NCBI GenBank assembly: GCA_937894335.1
Contig: CALCRU010000066.1
Location: forward strand, 1 to 22,777
Reading direction: 5' to 3'
DNA from: an uncultured Treponema sp.
GTDB taxonomy: Bacteria > Spirochaetota > Spirochaetia > Treponematales > Treponemataceae
DNA length: 22,777 bases
The translations under genes and the position numbers were made by a program. The notes beneath the pieces were generated by a model. It did not search any database. It saw only the letters and a list, made by a program, of their open reading frames with translations, and was not told the DNA's origin. This document shows positions 6,667 to 13,688 of the stretch, in pieces; position 1 is the first letter of the stretch; each line of letters begins with the position of its first letter.

Positions 6667-8952
6667 ATGAAGCGCATACTTAGTTTTACGCTTGCTTTTT
6701 CTGCTTGCCTTTTGCTTTCTTCCTGCGCAGAACTTTTTCAGGGTAAGGTTTCTATGGTAACGGGTTACGAGACTGCAAACCTTTCTGATGTAATTGTTCC
6801 AGAAGAAAAAATTGAACAGCTTCCGTCTCCTAGACAGATTTTTGTTTCTGACGGAGACAGTCCCAAGACTATAACTGTTTCGTGGACTCCTGTAGAAGGC
6901 GCACTTTCCTACAGACTTGAAAGGGCCCTTGTAACGGAATTTAACGATGATGGAACTTACGAAGAACCTTCCGAGGCGGACTATTCAGTTATCCCGGGTA
7001 TTTCTTCCAGTTCGGCAAAACTTTACAACACCTATTCATTTTCTGACCAGATTCTTTCGGATAACGATATGGTGTACACGGCTCCAGAATACGGCAACCT
7101 TTACTTTTACCGGGTCTGTGCAGAAAACGAACTAAAGGGCTATACCTCAAGCGAATTTACCACATGCACAAAACCGGGTACTCTCTTTACTCCCCCTATA
7201 AACATTCAGGCAAGTGCAGGAAGTTCAGAATCGGAAGTATATATTAATTGGACAAAGGCAGATTCTCCCTCGGTAATGGAATACAGCATTTACCGTAGCG
7301 AAAACGAAGACGGAACTAATGCGGCTTTTGTTACCAGTGTAAAGTCAAACATGGATCACTATGCCGACCCTATAGCGGAACAGAACAGGGGTGTTGCCTA
7401 CTACTACAGCCTTTATTCCGTAAACAGATCGGGAGTTTCTTCTTGTGCCAGTGCCATTGCAATGGGTTACGCTCGTGCAGAAGGTGCACCTCCTCAAGTT
7501 GAAAATGTCCACATAAAAGAAGACTGTGGAAGGGGTGCCAGCGCCGAAGAAATTCAGATTGAATGGAACAAGGATTCCGACTCAGAAATCCACTATGCGG
7601 TTTACCGATCCAGTTCCAAGGATTCAGCACTTACCCTTCTTTCTACAGATGCCTCCGTACCTTACACAGACAGCAAGAATCTTTCTCAGAGTGTCTATTA
7701 TTATTATCAGGTTCAGTCATGGAAGGTAGATCCAGATGACAATACAAAGAAGGTAAAGGGGCAGCTTTCGGATTCTGGAAAGGGTTCAGAAACTCCCTGC
7801 GAGGGCTACATTCTAAGTGCACCGGCTTCCGTTTCGGTAATAAAAAATGGAGACTCCCTGCACACAATGATTTGGACTCCCGCAATAGGAAACACCGAAG
7901 AACAAGCGGCATACCGTTATGTAATTATGGGTAGTTCAAACATGAACACAGGTTTTGCGGATCTAGAGACTGTTTCTGCCTCGGAACTGGGTGCCCTTTA
8001 TGAAGGTCAGTATTACCATCAGCTGGGAACAACAGCGGCCTATTACAAGATAAGAACAGTAAACTCTTCTGACAAAGAAAGTGAGCCTAGTGCGGTAACT
8101 GCCCCTGCTCCATCTGCACCAAGTTCCATAAAGGCTTCCTGCTATGCAAACCTTGCAGAAGAAATGGGAAGCGACTGGGCATGTAATGCAAACGAAGTTT
8201 ATCCTGTAAAAATAGAATGGACGCCTCCTTCAGATGAAGTTTACGGCTACATAGTCTATCGTTCAGACAAAAAGGACAAGGGCTATAAGAAACTTTCTGT
8301 AGGCAATGACGAAAAGACATTCATCGTAACTGGCACCACATTCTACGACATAAACACAAGCGCCAGACCTGGTAAGATTTACTACTACAAGGTGCTTCCT
8401 GTAAACGCTCTTGAGCAGGGCGTAAACTATTCGGACATTGTGTTCGGATACGGAGCCCTTACTTCAGACCAGTACATGAGGGAATACAACAAGACCGTAA
8501 TGAGTTCCCAGAAAAAACTTACCCTCATGCACAAGGGCGGAACAAGTGCTTTGGGAAGTGAGTCAACCAGTGGAAGCATCTGCGGAAGTCTTTCTTACAA
8601 TGCTTCCATGGCAGGACTGGGTGCTAGAATTATCATGTACTACTCAGGCTATGCCGATTACTACATACACTCAACAGGAAAAATGGATGCAGTTTCTCTC
8701 GGTGCTGATGACGAACCTGTAGGAACTGCCGACGGAATCTACTTCCTGCTTACAGGAAACACCAACACATCTGCAAGCATGGATGCAAGCGGAACCATGG
8801 ACGGTACTGTTACCTGTAAGGGAATGTATCCCGGTACCGTAAACTATGACGGCCTTAAGATAAAGGGCGGAGCGGCTGGAGGCGGTTACTATGTAATAAC
8901 CCGTGAAGGCTTTGGCGGTGAAAGCGTAGACTGGACGGTAGGAAATGAATAA
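6667..8952 (+). CDS. Second fibronectin type III repeat lipoprotein
   Basis: A 761-residue lipoprotein with signal peptide and lipobox (LSSC, Cys20). About five FN3-like units start near residues 52, 175, 275, 383 and 481. Several share a W-x(n)-Y-x-[IV]-Y-R-S core, as in YSIYRSENEDG and YAVYRSSSKD. Residues about 600-761 are a Gly/Ser-rich C-terminal domain not matched to a family. The overall plan, lipobox then FN3 array then unique tail, mirrors the gene upstream, so the two are probably diverged paralogues with different C-terminal heads. There is no gap to the upstream stop, and GGAGGAAG inside the end of that gene serves as ribosome binding site. Function is likely structural or ligand binding at the envelope. 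The fold call is good; the role is a guess. Confidence 0.78.
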   Translation: MKRILSFTLAFSACLLLSSCAELFQGKVSMVTGYETANLSDVIVPEEKIEQLPSPRQIFVSDGDSPKTITVSWTPVEGALSYRLERALVTEFNDDGTYEEPSEADYSVIPGISSSSAKLYNTYSFSDQILSDNDMVYTAPEYGNLYFYRVCAENELKGYTSSEFTTCTKPGTLFTPPINIQASAGSSESEVYINWTKADSPSVMEYSIYRSENEDGTNAAFVTSVKSNMDHYADPIAEQNRGVAYYYSLYSVNRSGVSSCASAIAMGYARAEGAPPQVENVHIKEDCGRGASAEEIQIEWNKDSDSEIHYAVYRSSSKDSALTLLSTDASVPYTDSKNLSQSVYYYYQVQSWKVDPDDNTKKVKGQLSDSGKGSETPCEGYILSAPASVSVIKNGDSLHTMIWTPAIGNTEEQAAYRYVIMGSSNMNTGFADLETVSASELGALYEGQYYHQLGTTAAYYKIRTVNSSDKESEPSAVTAPAPSAPSSIKASCYANLAEEMGSDWACNANEVYPVKIEWTPPSDEVYGYIVYRSDKKDKGYKKLSVGNDEKTFIVTGTTFYDINTSARPGKIYYYKVLPVNALEQGVNYSDIVFGYGALTSDQYMREYNKTVMSSQKKLTLMHKGGTSALGSESTSGSICGSLSYNASMAGLGARIIMYYSGYADYYIHSTGKMDAVSLGADDEPVGTADGIYFLLTGNTNTSASMDASGTMDGTVTCKGMYPGTVNYDGLKIKGGAAGGGYYVITREGFGGESVDWTVGNE

Positions 8953-8962
8953 GGGGTTAATT

Positions 8963-9307
8963 ATGAAAAGAAATATATTTTTTGTAGGTTTGATTTTGTC
9001 TCTTTTTGTAACTGTGGGATTTTCTGGTTGCTATGCGCCTTCTCCCCTCTACGGAACATGGGCGGACAACTCTGGCGACACAATAACATTCATGGTTGAC
9101 ATGACTTACACTTCAAAAGTAACTGTTGACGGTGTTACAAAAAGTCAGTCTGGTTCTTATGATGTGCTCATGAACATTCTCGTGTTTACAGATGATTCTG
9201 GCTCTGTCATGGAAACAGAGTGGGACATTCGGGGAAACATTCTCTACCTTACTTGGTCGGTAGGCAGTTCTAACCAAATGCTTACGCTGTACAAAATCAA
9301 GAACTGA
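8963..9307 (+). CDS. Small lipocalin-like lipoprotein
   Basis: A 114-residue lipoprotein if started at 8963. The frame is open from an ATG at 8945, but that start overlaps the previous gene and lacks a ribosome binding site. The ATG at 8963 follows AGGGG (8952-8956) by six bases and gives a clean signal peptide (MKRNIFF...) with lipobox FSGC. The mature part begins YGTW and has alternating short beta strands (TITF, TYTSKV, SGSYDV, ILYLTW) ending LTLYKI. That pattern fits small lipocalin-like folds seen in many secreted bacterial lipoproteins. It lies between the FN3 lipoproteins and the barrel gene, nine bases from the latter, so it is probably part of the same envelope operon. Its ligand is unknown. 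Confidence 0.65.
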   Translation: MKRNIFFVGLILSLFVTVGFSGCYAPSPLYGTWADNSGDTITFMVDMTYTSKVTVDGVTKSQSGSYDVLMNILVFTDDSGSVMETEWDIRGNILYLTWSVGSSNQMLTLYKIKN

Positions 9308-9316
9308 GGTTGAGTC

Positions 9317-10048
9317 ATGAAGCGTAAGATTCTGCATGCGTCCGTTTTATTTCTCCTACTTCTTCCCTGTACACTTCTGTCTGCAGAAGAAAGTCAGGAA
9401 ATCCCCCTTAACAAAAATACTGGCTTCCCAGAGATTACCGAAAAGCCCTTCTTAACATTTGACTACGGAGCTTCAATCTCTTGGGTTAACAGGTTGCAGT
9501 TTCAGGAAGAAAGAAGCAACTTTGTTTTGGAAGATATGCTTGTAGGCCTTTACTTTACCCTGCACACCGAAAACATGAAGCCCATAGACAGCCTCCTTAG
9601 GGTGGCGGTTTACTATCCCCTCCAGTCAACATTCAACAAGGTTCCCCAAGTTCCAAAGCAGACAATTCTCTACGGATTTGACGCCTTTTACGGATTCAAC
9701 TTTGAGGCCGACATGTGGAAGTATGTTCGCATAGAATTTGCTCCAGGACTACACTTCCTTTATCAGCTTAGCGACAACTGGCACTACATGAGTTTGGGTT
9801 TAGGGGCAATGTTGGGAGCGGAACTACCTCTTTCAAGACGGTGGACTATTATTGCAAATGCCTTTGGAAGTTTTGACTATGCAAACTTGGGAAGCAACGC
9901 TCAGATGTTCCCCTTTGACTTAAGCTGGCAGTATCAACTTTCGGTGGGAGTGCGCTACTCAAAGAAGAAGCCAAATTCCTACTCCTACATAACAAGCCGT
10001 AAGGCCGCCCGAGAAGCAATGGAAGAAGCCGAAGCAAAAGCTCAGTAG
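9317..10048 (+). CDS. Probable outer-membrane beta-barrel protein
   Basis: 243 residues with a cleavable signal peptide (cleavage near LSAEES) and no lipobox cysteine at the site. The mature chain has many short amphipathic strands rich in aromatic residues (FLTFDYGASISWV, YGFDAFYGFNF, YQLSVGVRY) and glycine-containing turns, as in small barrel proteins of spirochetes. A charged Ala/Glu/Lys tail (KAAREAMEEAEAKAQ) follows the last strand and would face the periplasm. GAGG upstream of the ATG is the ribosome binding site. It is last in the envelope run and converges on rnc with only 14 bases between, in which I see no clear terminator. The barrel call rests on strand pattern alone. Confidence 0.6.
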   Translation: MKRKILHASVLFLLLLPCTLLSAEESQEIPLNKNTGFPEITEKPFLTFDYGASISWVNRLQFQEERSNFVLEDMLVGLYFTLHTENMKPIDSLLRVAVYYPLQSTFNKVPQVPKQTILYGFDAFYGFNFEADMWKYVRIEFAPGLHFLYQLSDNWHYMSLGLGAMLGAELPLSRRWTIIANAFGSFDYANLGSNAQMFPFDLSWQYQLSVGVRYSKKKPNSYSYITSRKAAREAMEEAEAKAQ

Positions 10049-10062
10049 TCTTCTTAAAAAAA

Positions 10063-10821
10063 TTAAATTATTCCCTGAGAAATTCCCAAAGTGTCGCAGG
10101 CGATTTTTGCGGCATTTTGTTCTGCAGATTTTTTGCTTTTTCCGCTGGCAGGTCCGTAAGTTACGCTACCCAAATGAACTGTAACAAAAAAGGTAAAGTC
10201 GTGCTCTGGTCCCTGCTTTTCTACAAGCTCGTAACGAGGAACTTCTTTGTGTCTTTTCTGGTAAAATTCCTGAAGCACTGTTTTATAGTCCTGAGCACCC
10301 CTGTCCTGCTGAACTTTGCGTATCTCTCCAACTATAAGTTCAAGAACAAGTTTTTCTGCTGCGGCATAGCCCTGATCAAGGTAGAGTGCGCCTATTACTG
10401 CTTCAACGGCATCGGCAAGAATGGCCTTCTTCTGCCTTCCTCCAGACATTTCCTCACCCTTGCCTAGAATAAGATACCTGTCAATGTGCATGACATCTTT
10501 TGCAATGGGTGCAAGAGTCTGCTCGCTTACCACGAGAGACTTTATTTTTGCAAGATCGCCTTCCACATTGTCCTTAAGGTCTTCGTAGAGGAAAGTTGCT
10601 GTTGCAAGTCCAAGGACGCTGTCTCCTAGAAATTCCAGTCTTTCGTTGTTATATCTTCTGTGTTCGCTGTTTTCATTTGAAAAGGAGCGGTGGTGAAAAG
10701 CCAAGTCTAGAAGCTGCCAGTTTTTAAATTTTATGCCCAAAGCACGAGAAAATTCTTCTAGTTCCTTTTTTCTTTCTGAGGAGATTTTTCTTGTGCCGGA
10801 TTCGAAGTTTTTTATTCCCAT
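10063..10821 (-). CDS. rnc: Ribonuclease III
   Basis: Ribonuclease III cuts double-stranded RNA during rRNA and mRNA processing. The 252-residue protein has the signature NERLEFLGDSVLGL at about 59-72, holding the metal-binding Glu and Asp. A second acidic site, DAVEAVIGALYLD, lies further on. The double-stranded RNA-binding domain spans about 180-247 (DYKTVLQEF to AEQNAAKIA). The length is normal; the N-terminus is slightly long, as in some spirochetes. The start lacks a recognisable Shine-Dalgarno: the bases before the ATG read GCTATTTTAAACT. It follows acpP on the same strand with a 74-base gap holding two hairpins, so it is likely expressed at least partly from the rpmF-acpP promoters. 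Confidence 0.95.
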   Translation of the reverse strand: MGIKNFESGTRKISSERKKELEEFSRALGIKFKNWQLLDLAFHHRSFSNENSEHRRYNNERLEFLGDSVLGLATATFLYEDLKDNVEGDLAKIKSLVVSEQTLAPIAKDVMHIDRYLILGKGEEMSGGRQKKAILADAVEAVIGALYLDQGYAAAEKLVLELIVGEIRKVQQDRGAQDYKTVLQEFYQKRHKEVPRYELVEKQGPEHDFTFFVTVHLGSVTYGPASGKSKKSAEQNAAKIACDTLGISQGII

Positions 10822-10833
10822 AGTTTAAAATAG

Positions 10834-10893
10834 CAAAGCCACTTTCCCGCCGTAAAAGCAGAAAAATGGCTTTGTCCTTTGGTATAGACCAAA
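10834..10893 (-). terminator. Two hairpins between acpP and rnc
   Basis: Reading the minus strand, the first stem is ATTTGGT/ACCAAAG-like (TTTGGT 10878-10883 with ACCAAA 10888-10893, four-base loop). The second is CAAAGCCA/TGGCTTTG (10867-10874 with 10834-10841, 25-base loop), followed by CTATTTTAAAC. The T-run is weak, so this may be a partial terminator or a processing site that lowers rnc output relative to acpP. Confidence 0.4.
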
Positions 10894-10895
10894 TC

Positions 10896-11129
10896 TTACT
10901 GATTAGCCTTGATGAACTCGTAAGCGTCTTTTACGGTTTCAAACTCGTTTGCTTTCTCGTCAGGGATTGTTACACCTGTTTCCTCTTCGATTGCATAAAC
11001 AAGTTCATAGGTGTCAAGGCTGTCTGCGCCAAGATCACCGCGGAAAGATGCATCGAGAGTTACCTTTGCAGGGTCAATCTCAAGCTTGTCAGCAATAAGC
11101 TTCTGAATTTTTTCAAACAATTCATCCAT
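10896..11129 (-). CDS. acpP: Acyl carrier protein
   Basis: Acyl carrier protein shuttles acyl chains on a phosphopantetheine arm in fatty acid synthesis. The 77-residue acidic protein has the carrier motif LGADSLDTYELV, in which Ser37 is the attachment site. The residue after DSLD is Thr rather than the common Val/Thr alternatives, which is normal variation. AAGGAG lies seven bases upstream of the ATG. It sits 25 bases after rpmF on the same strand, the familiar L32-ACP-RNase III neighbourhood, but plsX and the fab genes found there in many bacteria are absent. Confidence 0.97.
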   Translation of the reverse strand: MDELFEKIQKLIADKLEIDPAKVTLDASFRGDLGADSLDTYELVYAIEEETGVTIPDEKANEFETVKDAYEFIKANQ

Positions 11130-11154
11130 GGTTTTACTCCTTATTTAGAACCGT

Positions 11155-11340
11155 TTAGTTGACATCAGGTCTGATAACCTGGCGTCCGCGGTAAAATCCG
11201 CACTTAGGGCATACGCGATGCTGCATTACAAGATTTCCACAGTTGCTACAAGGAACAAGATTGGGGGTATCAAGATGCATATTTACATTGCGTCTGTTCT
11301 TTGTTACGGCTTTTGCTACTTTTGCTCTAGGTACTGCCAT
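11155..11340 (-). CDS. rpmF: Ribosomal protein L32
   Basis: Large-subunit ribosomal protein of 61 residues. The N-terminus MAVPRAKVAKAVTKNRR is typical of L32. Two zinc-knuckle pairs, Cys31/Cys34 (CSNC) and Cys44/Cys47 (CPKC), show the zinc-binding form. GAGG about nine bases upstream serves as ribosome binding site. It is the first gene of the minus-strand rpmF-acpP(-rnc) group and is served by two promoter-like sequences at 11394-11451. Confidence 0.97.
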   Translation of the reverse strand: MAVPRAKVAKAVTKNRRNVNMHLDTPNLVPCSNCGNLVMQHRVCPKCGFYRGRQVIRPDVN

Positions 11341-11393
11341 ACTATAACCTCACTATATTAATTTCTTCAGAGATATTCTATAACTCAAGTCAT

Positions 11394-11420
11394 AGTATAC
11401 AGAATCCCCTCGCTTGTCAA
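11394..11420 (-). promoter_or_regulatory. Possible second promoter P2 for rpmF-acpP
   Basis: A second TTGACA (11415-11420) and TATACT (11394-11399) lie just downstream of P1 on the minus strand, but only 15 bases apart, shorter than ideal. It would be a weaker tandem promoter or a chance match. Confidence 0.35.
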
Positions 11421-11421
11421 G

Positions 11422-11451
11422 ATTATACAGTCATTTACTTAAATTTGTCAA
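11422..11451 (-). promoter_or_regulatory. Strong promoter P1 for rpmF-acpP
   Basis: On the minus strand TTGACA (11446-11451) and TATAAT (11422-11427) are both perfect consensus boxes, 18 bases apart. The predicted start near 11415 leaves a leader of about 75 bases before rpmF. Such a strong promoter suits a ribosomal protein and ACP. Confidence 0.75.
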
Positions 11452-11487
11452 TGATTTTTCTTGACATTTTTTAATTTTTTGTCATTT

Positions 11488-11964
11488 TTACTGAAATTTC
11501 TTCCGTAGGGCCTCTTCTACCTGGGGAGGAACCATGGCGCTTATGTCTCCTCCAAACTTTGCCAGTTCCTTAATGCTACTAGACCTTACCAGAACGAAGC
11601 GCTGGTCAGTGGGCAGGAAAAGGGTTTCCACAGACTTGTTAAGGGCGGCATTTACAAGGGAAAGGTCAAACTCGTAAGAAAAGTCTCCTGCATTGCGCAC
11701 TCCCCTAATCAGAACATTTGCACCGGCTTTCTTGCAGTAGTCCACAATAAGAGACTTCCACTCGTGCACGGTAACATTAGGAAAGTCCTTTGTAAGTTCC
11801 CTCATAAGGCTAACTCGTTCCTCACTGGAAAAAGTGTATTTCTTGTCGGGGTTTACGGCCACAACAACATCAATGCGGTCAAAGAGCCTGCTTGCCCTTT
11901 CGATTACATTAAGGTGTCCGTATGTGGGGGGATCAAAGCTTCCCGGAAAAACAGCCAGAGCCAT
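11488..11964 (-). CDS. coaD: Phosphopantetheine adenylyltransferase
   Basis: CoaD transfers AMP from ATP to 4'-phosphopantetheine, the penultimate step of coenzyme A synthesis. The 158-residue protein has the nucleotidyltransferase motif TYGH (14-17) after GSFDPP, the substrate-binding RGVRNAGDFSYE segment, and VRSSSIKELA in place of the usual ISST-type loop. The length is typical. GGAGG sits seven bases upstream of the ATG. It has its own promoter and is read away from the lipoprotein gene at 12071. Placement near acpP is functionally neat, because coenzyme A supplies ACP's phosphopantetheine arm, but a promoter between them argues for separate transcription. Confidence 0.96.
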   Translation of the reverse strand: MALAVFPGSFDPPTYGHLNVIERASRLFDRIDVVVAVNPDKKYTFSSEERVSLMRELTKDFPNVTVHEWKSLIVDYCKKAGANVLIRGVRNAGDFSYEFDLSLVNAALNKSVETLFLPTDQRFVLVRSSSIKELAKFGGDISAMVPPQVEEALRKKFQ

Positions 11965-11984
11965 CTGTGCCTCCTATGCCGCAG

Positions 11985-12014
11985 AGTATACACAAAAAAA
12001 GGGTGTCATGTAAA
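11985..12014 (-). promoter_or_regulatory. Promoter of coaD
   Basis: Minus-strand TTTACA (12009-12014) and TATACT (11985-11990) lie 18 bases apart, five of six matches each. The start would fall near 11978, close to the GGAGG of coaD. Confidence 0.55.
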
Positions 12015-12035
12015 CTGTAGCATGCAAGAAAGTAT

Positions 12036-12064
12036 TTGACCAAAATCGATTACTGTATTAGAAT
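12036..12064 (+). promoter_or_regulatory. Promoter abutting the lipoprotein start
   Basis: TTGACC (12036-12041) and TAGAAT (12059-12064) are 17 bases apart, five of six matches each. Only six bases (GTAAGT) separate the -10 box from the ATG at 12071, so transcription should begin at or next to the start codon. Confidence 0.6.
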
Positions 12065-12070
12065 GTAAGT

Positions 12071-12697
12071 ATGAAACGATTTGCATTTTTTTCCTGCATT
12101 GCCGTAACGATTTTTTGCTCAGCCCTTTTTGCAGGATGTGAGACTTTAGACAACACCGAAGCCACACCCACCCAGACGACGCAGGCTGTAACGCGTCCGT
12201 CCCAGCCTGCACAAACGGCTCCTAAGACAACGACTACAAAAACAAACACTCCCAAAACAGAGGCCGATCTGGAATACGAAAAGTCTGTTGGCTCCCTTTC
12301 AACTTCTTCAATTTCCAAGGAAACCTTTGAAGAGGACAAGGCCATAATTCTTCAGAAGGTAGAGGAACTTGACGCCATAATGAGGCAGAAGAACTACAAG
12401 AAGTGGGTAACATATCTTGACGACGATAGCATAAAGTACTGGCAGAACAAGTCCAACCTGCAGAACATTGCTTCAAAACTTCCGGTAAAAGGCCTTAAGC
12501 TCAACACTTTGGAAGACTACTTTAACTATGTCTTCATTGGTTCTAGAGTGGGTCGCACTGTAAACCAAATCCGCTACATTACCGACACCCAAGTTAATGC
12601 TGTTCAGGCAAGCGCAACTCGTGATGTAGTCTATTACACCTTCTACAAGGTTAACGGAGAATGGAAAGTCCACCTTAGGACTCTGGAAGAAATGTAA
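12071..12697 (+). CDS. Lipoprotein with Thr/Pro linker and NTF2-like C-terminal domain
   Basis: 208 residues. The signal peptide ends in the lipobox FAGC (Cys23). A Thr/Pro/Ala/Lys-rich linker (about 28-62) follows, and then a globular domain (about 65-208) with helices (KAIILQKVEELDAIMRQK) and beta strands (VVYYTFYKVNGEWKVHL). The closing FYKVNGEWKV pattern resembles NTF2/SnoaL-like folds, but I cannot name a family. No Shine-Dalgarno precedes the ATG, and the promoter -10 box ends six bases before it, so the mRNA may be leaderless. It is followed after 78 bases by a secreted HEAT-repeat gene on the same strand. The role is unknown. Confidence 0.75.
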   Translation: MKRFAFFSCIAVTIFCSALFAGCETLDNTEATPTQTTQAVTRPSQPAQTAPKTTTTKTNTPKTEADLEYEKSVGSLSTSSISKETFEEDKAIILQKVEELDAIMRQKNYKKWVTYLDDDSIKYWQNKSNLQNIASKLPVKGLKLNTLEDYFNYVFIGSRVGRTVNQIRYITDTQVNAVQASATRDVVYYTFYKVNGEWKVHLRTLEEM

Positions 12698-12775
12698 TCA
12701 ATTTAAGTAACATTACATATACATTGATTGTTGAAAATGAAGAAACAAGCCGATAATGGTGCTTAGGAGGAATCT

Positions 12776-13483
12776 ATGAATTGTATTAAATTTGCTGCAG
12801 CCGCTGCATTCTGCATCTGCGCCGGAACATTTGTCTTTGCGCAGTCCCAGAGTGTTTCATCTGGCTCCAAGTCTGATACGTCTGTCGAAAGCGAGTATTT
12901 TGCATCTTTGCAGGACTCAATAATTACAACACTGGCGACTTCCGATGACTATGACCAGAAGCTGGTCGCTCTCCAATATCTTGAGGATGCCGTTGCAAAC
13001 GGACGCTCCTCCGCAGAAATGACGGCGGCTCTTGTGGGGCTTGCAGGAGAAGGCACCATTACTCAGTCACGCCAGGGAAAGCGCATTGTTAACAATTTCC
13101 CCGACATTAGGGCCCGTGCATGTGACCTTCTTGGAGAGACTGGAGACGAAAGCGCAACAAACACCCTTATTACAATTGCAAAGGATGACCGTGAGCCAAT
13201 GGTTCAGTCTGCCGCAATTAGAGCTATGGCAAATGTTGCAGGAGCAGAAAAGTCTCAGGAAGCAGTAGAGGCAATCGCATGGATTCAGAAGCGCAACGCC
13301 GCACTTAATCCTACAAGTTCTCTTGCCTTTGAAGTTCTTGCAGCCTACGAAAAACTTGCAGACAATGTGGAAGACAGGGCTTCAATGCTCCAATCAATTT
13401 CTGCCATTGCCTCAGATTACAGGTATGTAACCCCCGTACGCACAAAGGCACTTGACCTGCTCAAGGCTCTTAACGCCCGCTAA
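12776..13483 (+). CDS. Secreted HEAT-repeat protein
   Basis: 235 residues with a cleavable signal peptide (cleavage after VFA, about residue 22) and no lipobox. After a short polar stretch the chain consists of paired helices with HEAT/PBS-lyase-like spacing, for example RACDLLGETGDESATNTLI then AAIRAMANVAGAEKS. Such alpha-solenoids bind other proteins. In the periplasm this suggests a scaffold, but no partner is visible. AGGAGG six bases before the ATG is a strong ribosome binding site. A bidirectional terminator follows the stop codon. Confidence 0.75.
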   Translation: MNCIKFAAAAAFCICAGTFVFAQSQSVSSGSKSDTSVESEYFASLQDSIITTLATSDDYDQKLVALQYLEDAVANGRSSAEMTAALVGLAGEGTITQSRQGKRIVNNFPDIRARACDLLGETGDESATNTLITIAKDDREPMVQSAAIRAMANVAGAEKSQEAVEAIAWIQKRNAALNPTSSLAFEVLAAYEKLADNVEDRASMLQSISAIASDYRYVTPVRTKALDLLKALNAR

Positions 13484-13489
13484 AGGCAT

Positions 13490-13540
13490 AAAAAAACCGG
13501 TTTGCATCCTTAACTTATGCAGACCGGTTATTTATTTTTG
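13490..13540. terminator. Bidirectional terminator
   Basis: AACCGGT (13495-13501) pairs with ACCGGTT (13523-13529), and inner TGCAT/ATGCA lengthens the stem. An A-run precedes it and ATTTATTTTT follows, so it can end the HEAT-protein transcript rightward and the tRNA-Arg transcript leftward. Confidence 0.8.
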
Positions 13541-13615
13541 GCGAGAGATACGGGACTCGAACCCACAACCTTCGGCTCCGGAGGCCAACGCTCTATCCAA
13601 TTGGGCTAATCTCTC
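13539..13615 (-). tRNA. tRNA-Arg (anticodon CCG)
   Basis: On the minus strand the 77-base sequence folds as a tRNA. The acceptor stem is GAGAGAT/ATCTCTC, the D-arm contains AGCCCAATTGGATAGAGC, the anticodon stem TTGGC/GCCGA encloses the loop CTCCGGA, and the T-arm has GGTTCGAGTCC. The anticodon CCG reads the Arg codon CGG. The CCA end is encoded (TGG on the plus strand at 13539-13541). It has its own promoter and a shared bidirectional terminator. Confidence 0.95.
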
Positions 13616-13628
13616 AAAGTTGTCTAGA

Positions 13629-13657
13629 AGAATACATATTAAATAAGCGAATGTCAA
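13629..13657 (-). promoter_or_regulatory. Promoter of tRNA-Arg
   Basis: Minus-strand TTGACA (13652-13657) and TATTCT (13629-13634) lie 17 bases apart. The start falls near 13622, a few bases before the mature tRNA 5' end at 13615. Confidence 0.6.
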
Positions 13658-13688
13658 GGAAGAGAGTTCTTTTTTTTCGAGGATTAAA

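Noticed and set aside
2512..8952. DNA-level tandem repeats or a CRISPR-like array in the FN3 genes
   Set aside because: The repeats are at the protein fold level only; no recurring identical DNA units or spacers are seen.
8945..8962. Upstream ATG for the small lipoprotein gene
   Set aside because: It overlaps the previous gene's end and has no ribosome binding site; the ATG at 8963 has AGGGG six bases upstream and gives a normal signal peptide.
10117..10467. Plus-strand open frame inside rnc
   Set aside because: It is a shadow of the RNase III gene on the other strand; the cysteine- and phenylalanine-rich translation is typical of an antisense frame.
12736..12760. Promoter for the HEAT-repeat gene (GATAAT near 12752)
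   Set aside because: The matching -35 boxes are poor or badly spaced; the gene may be read through from 12071.
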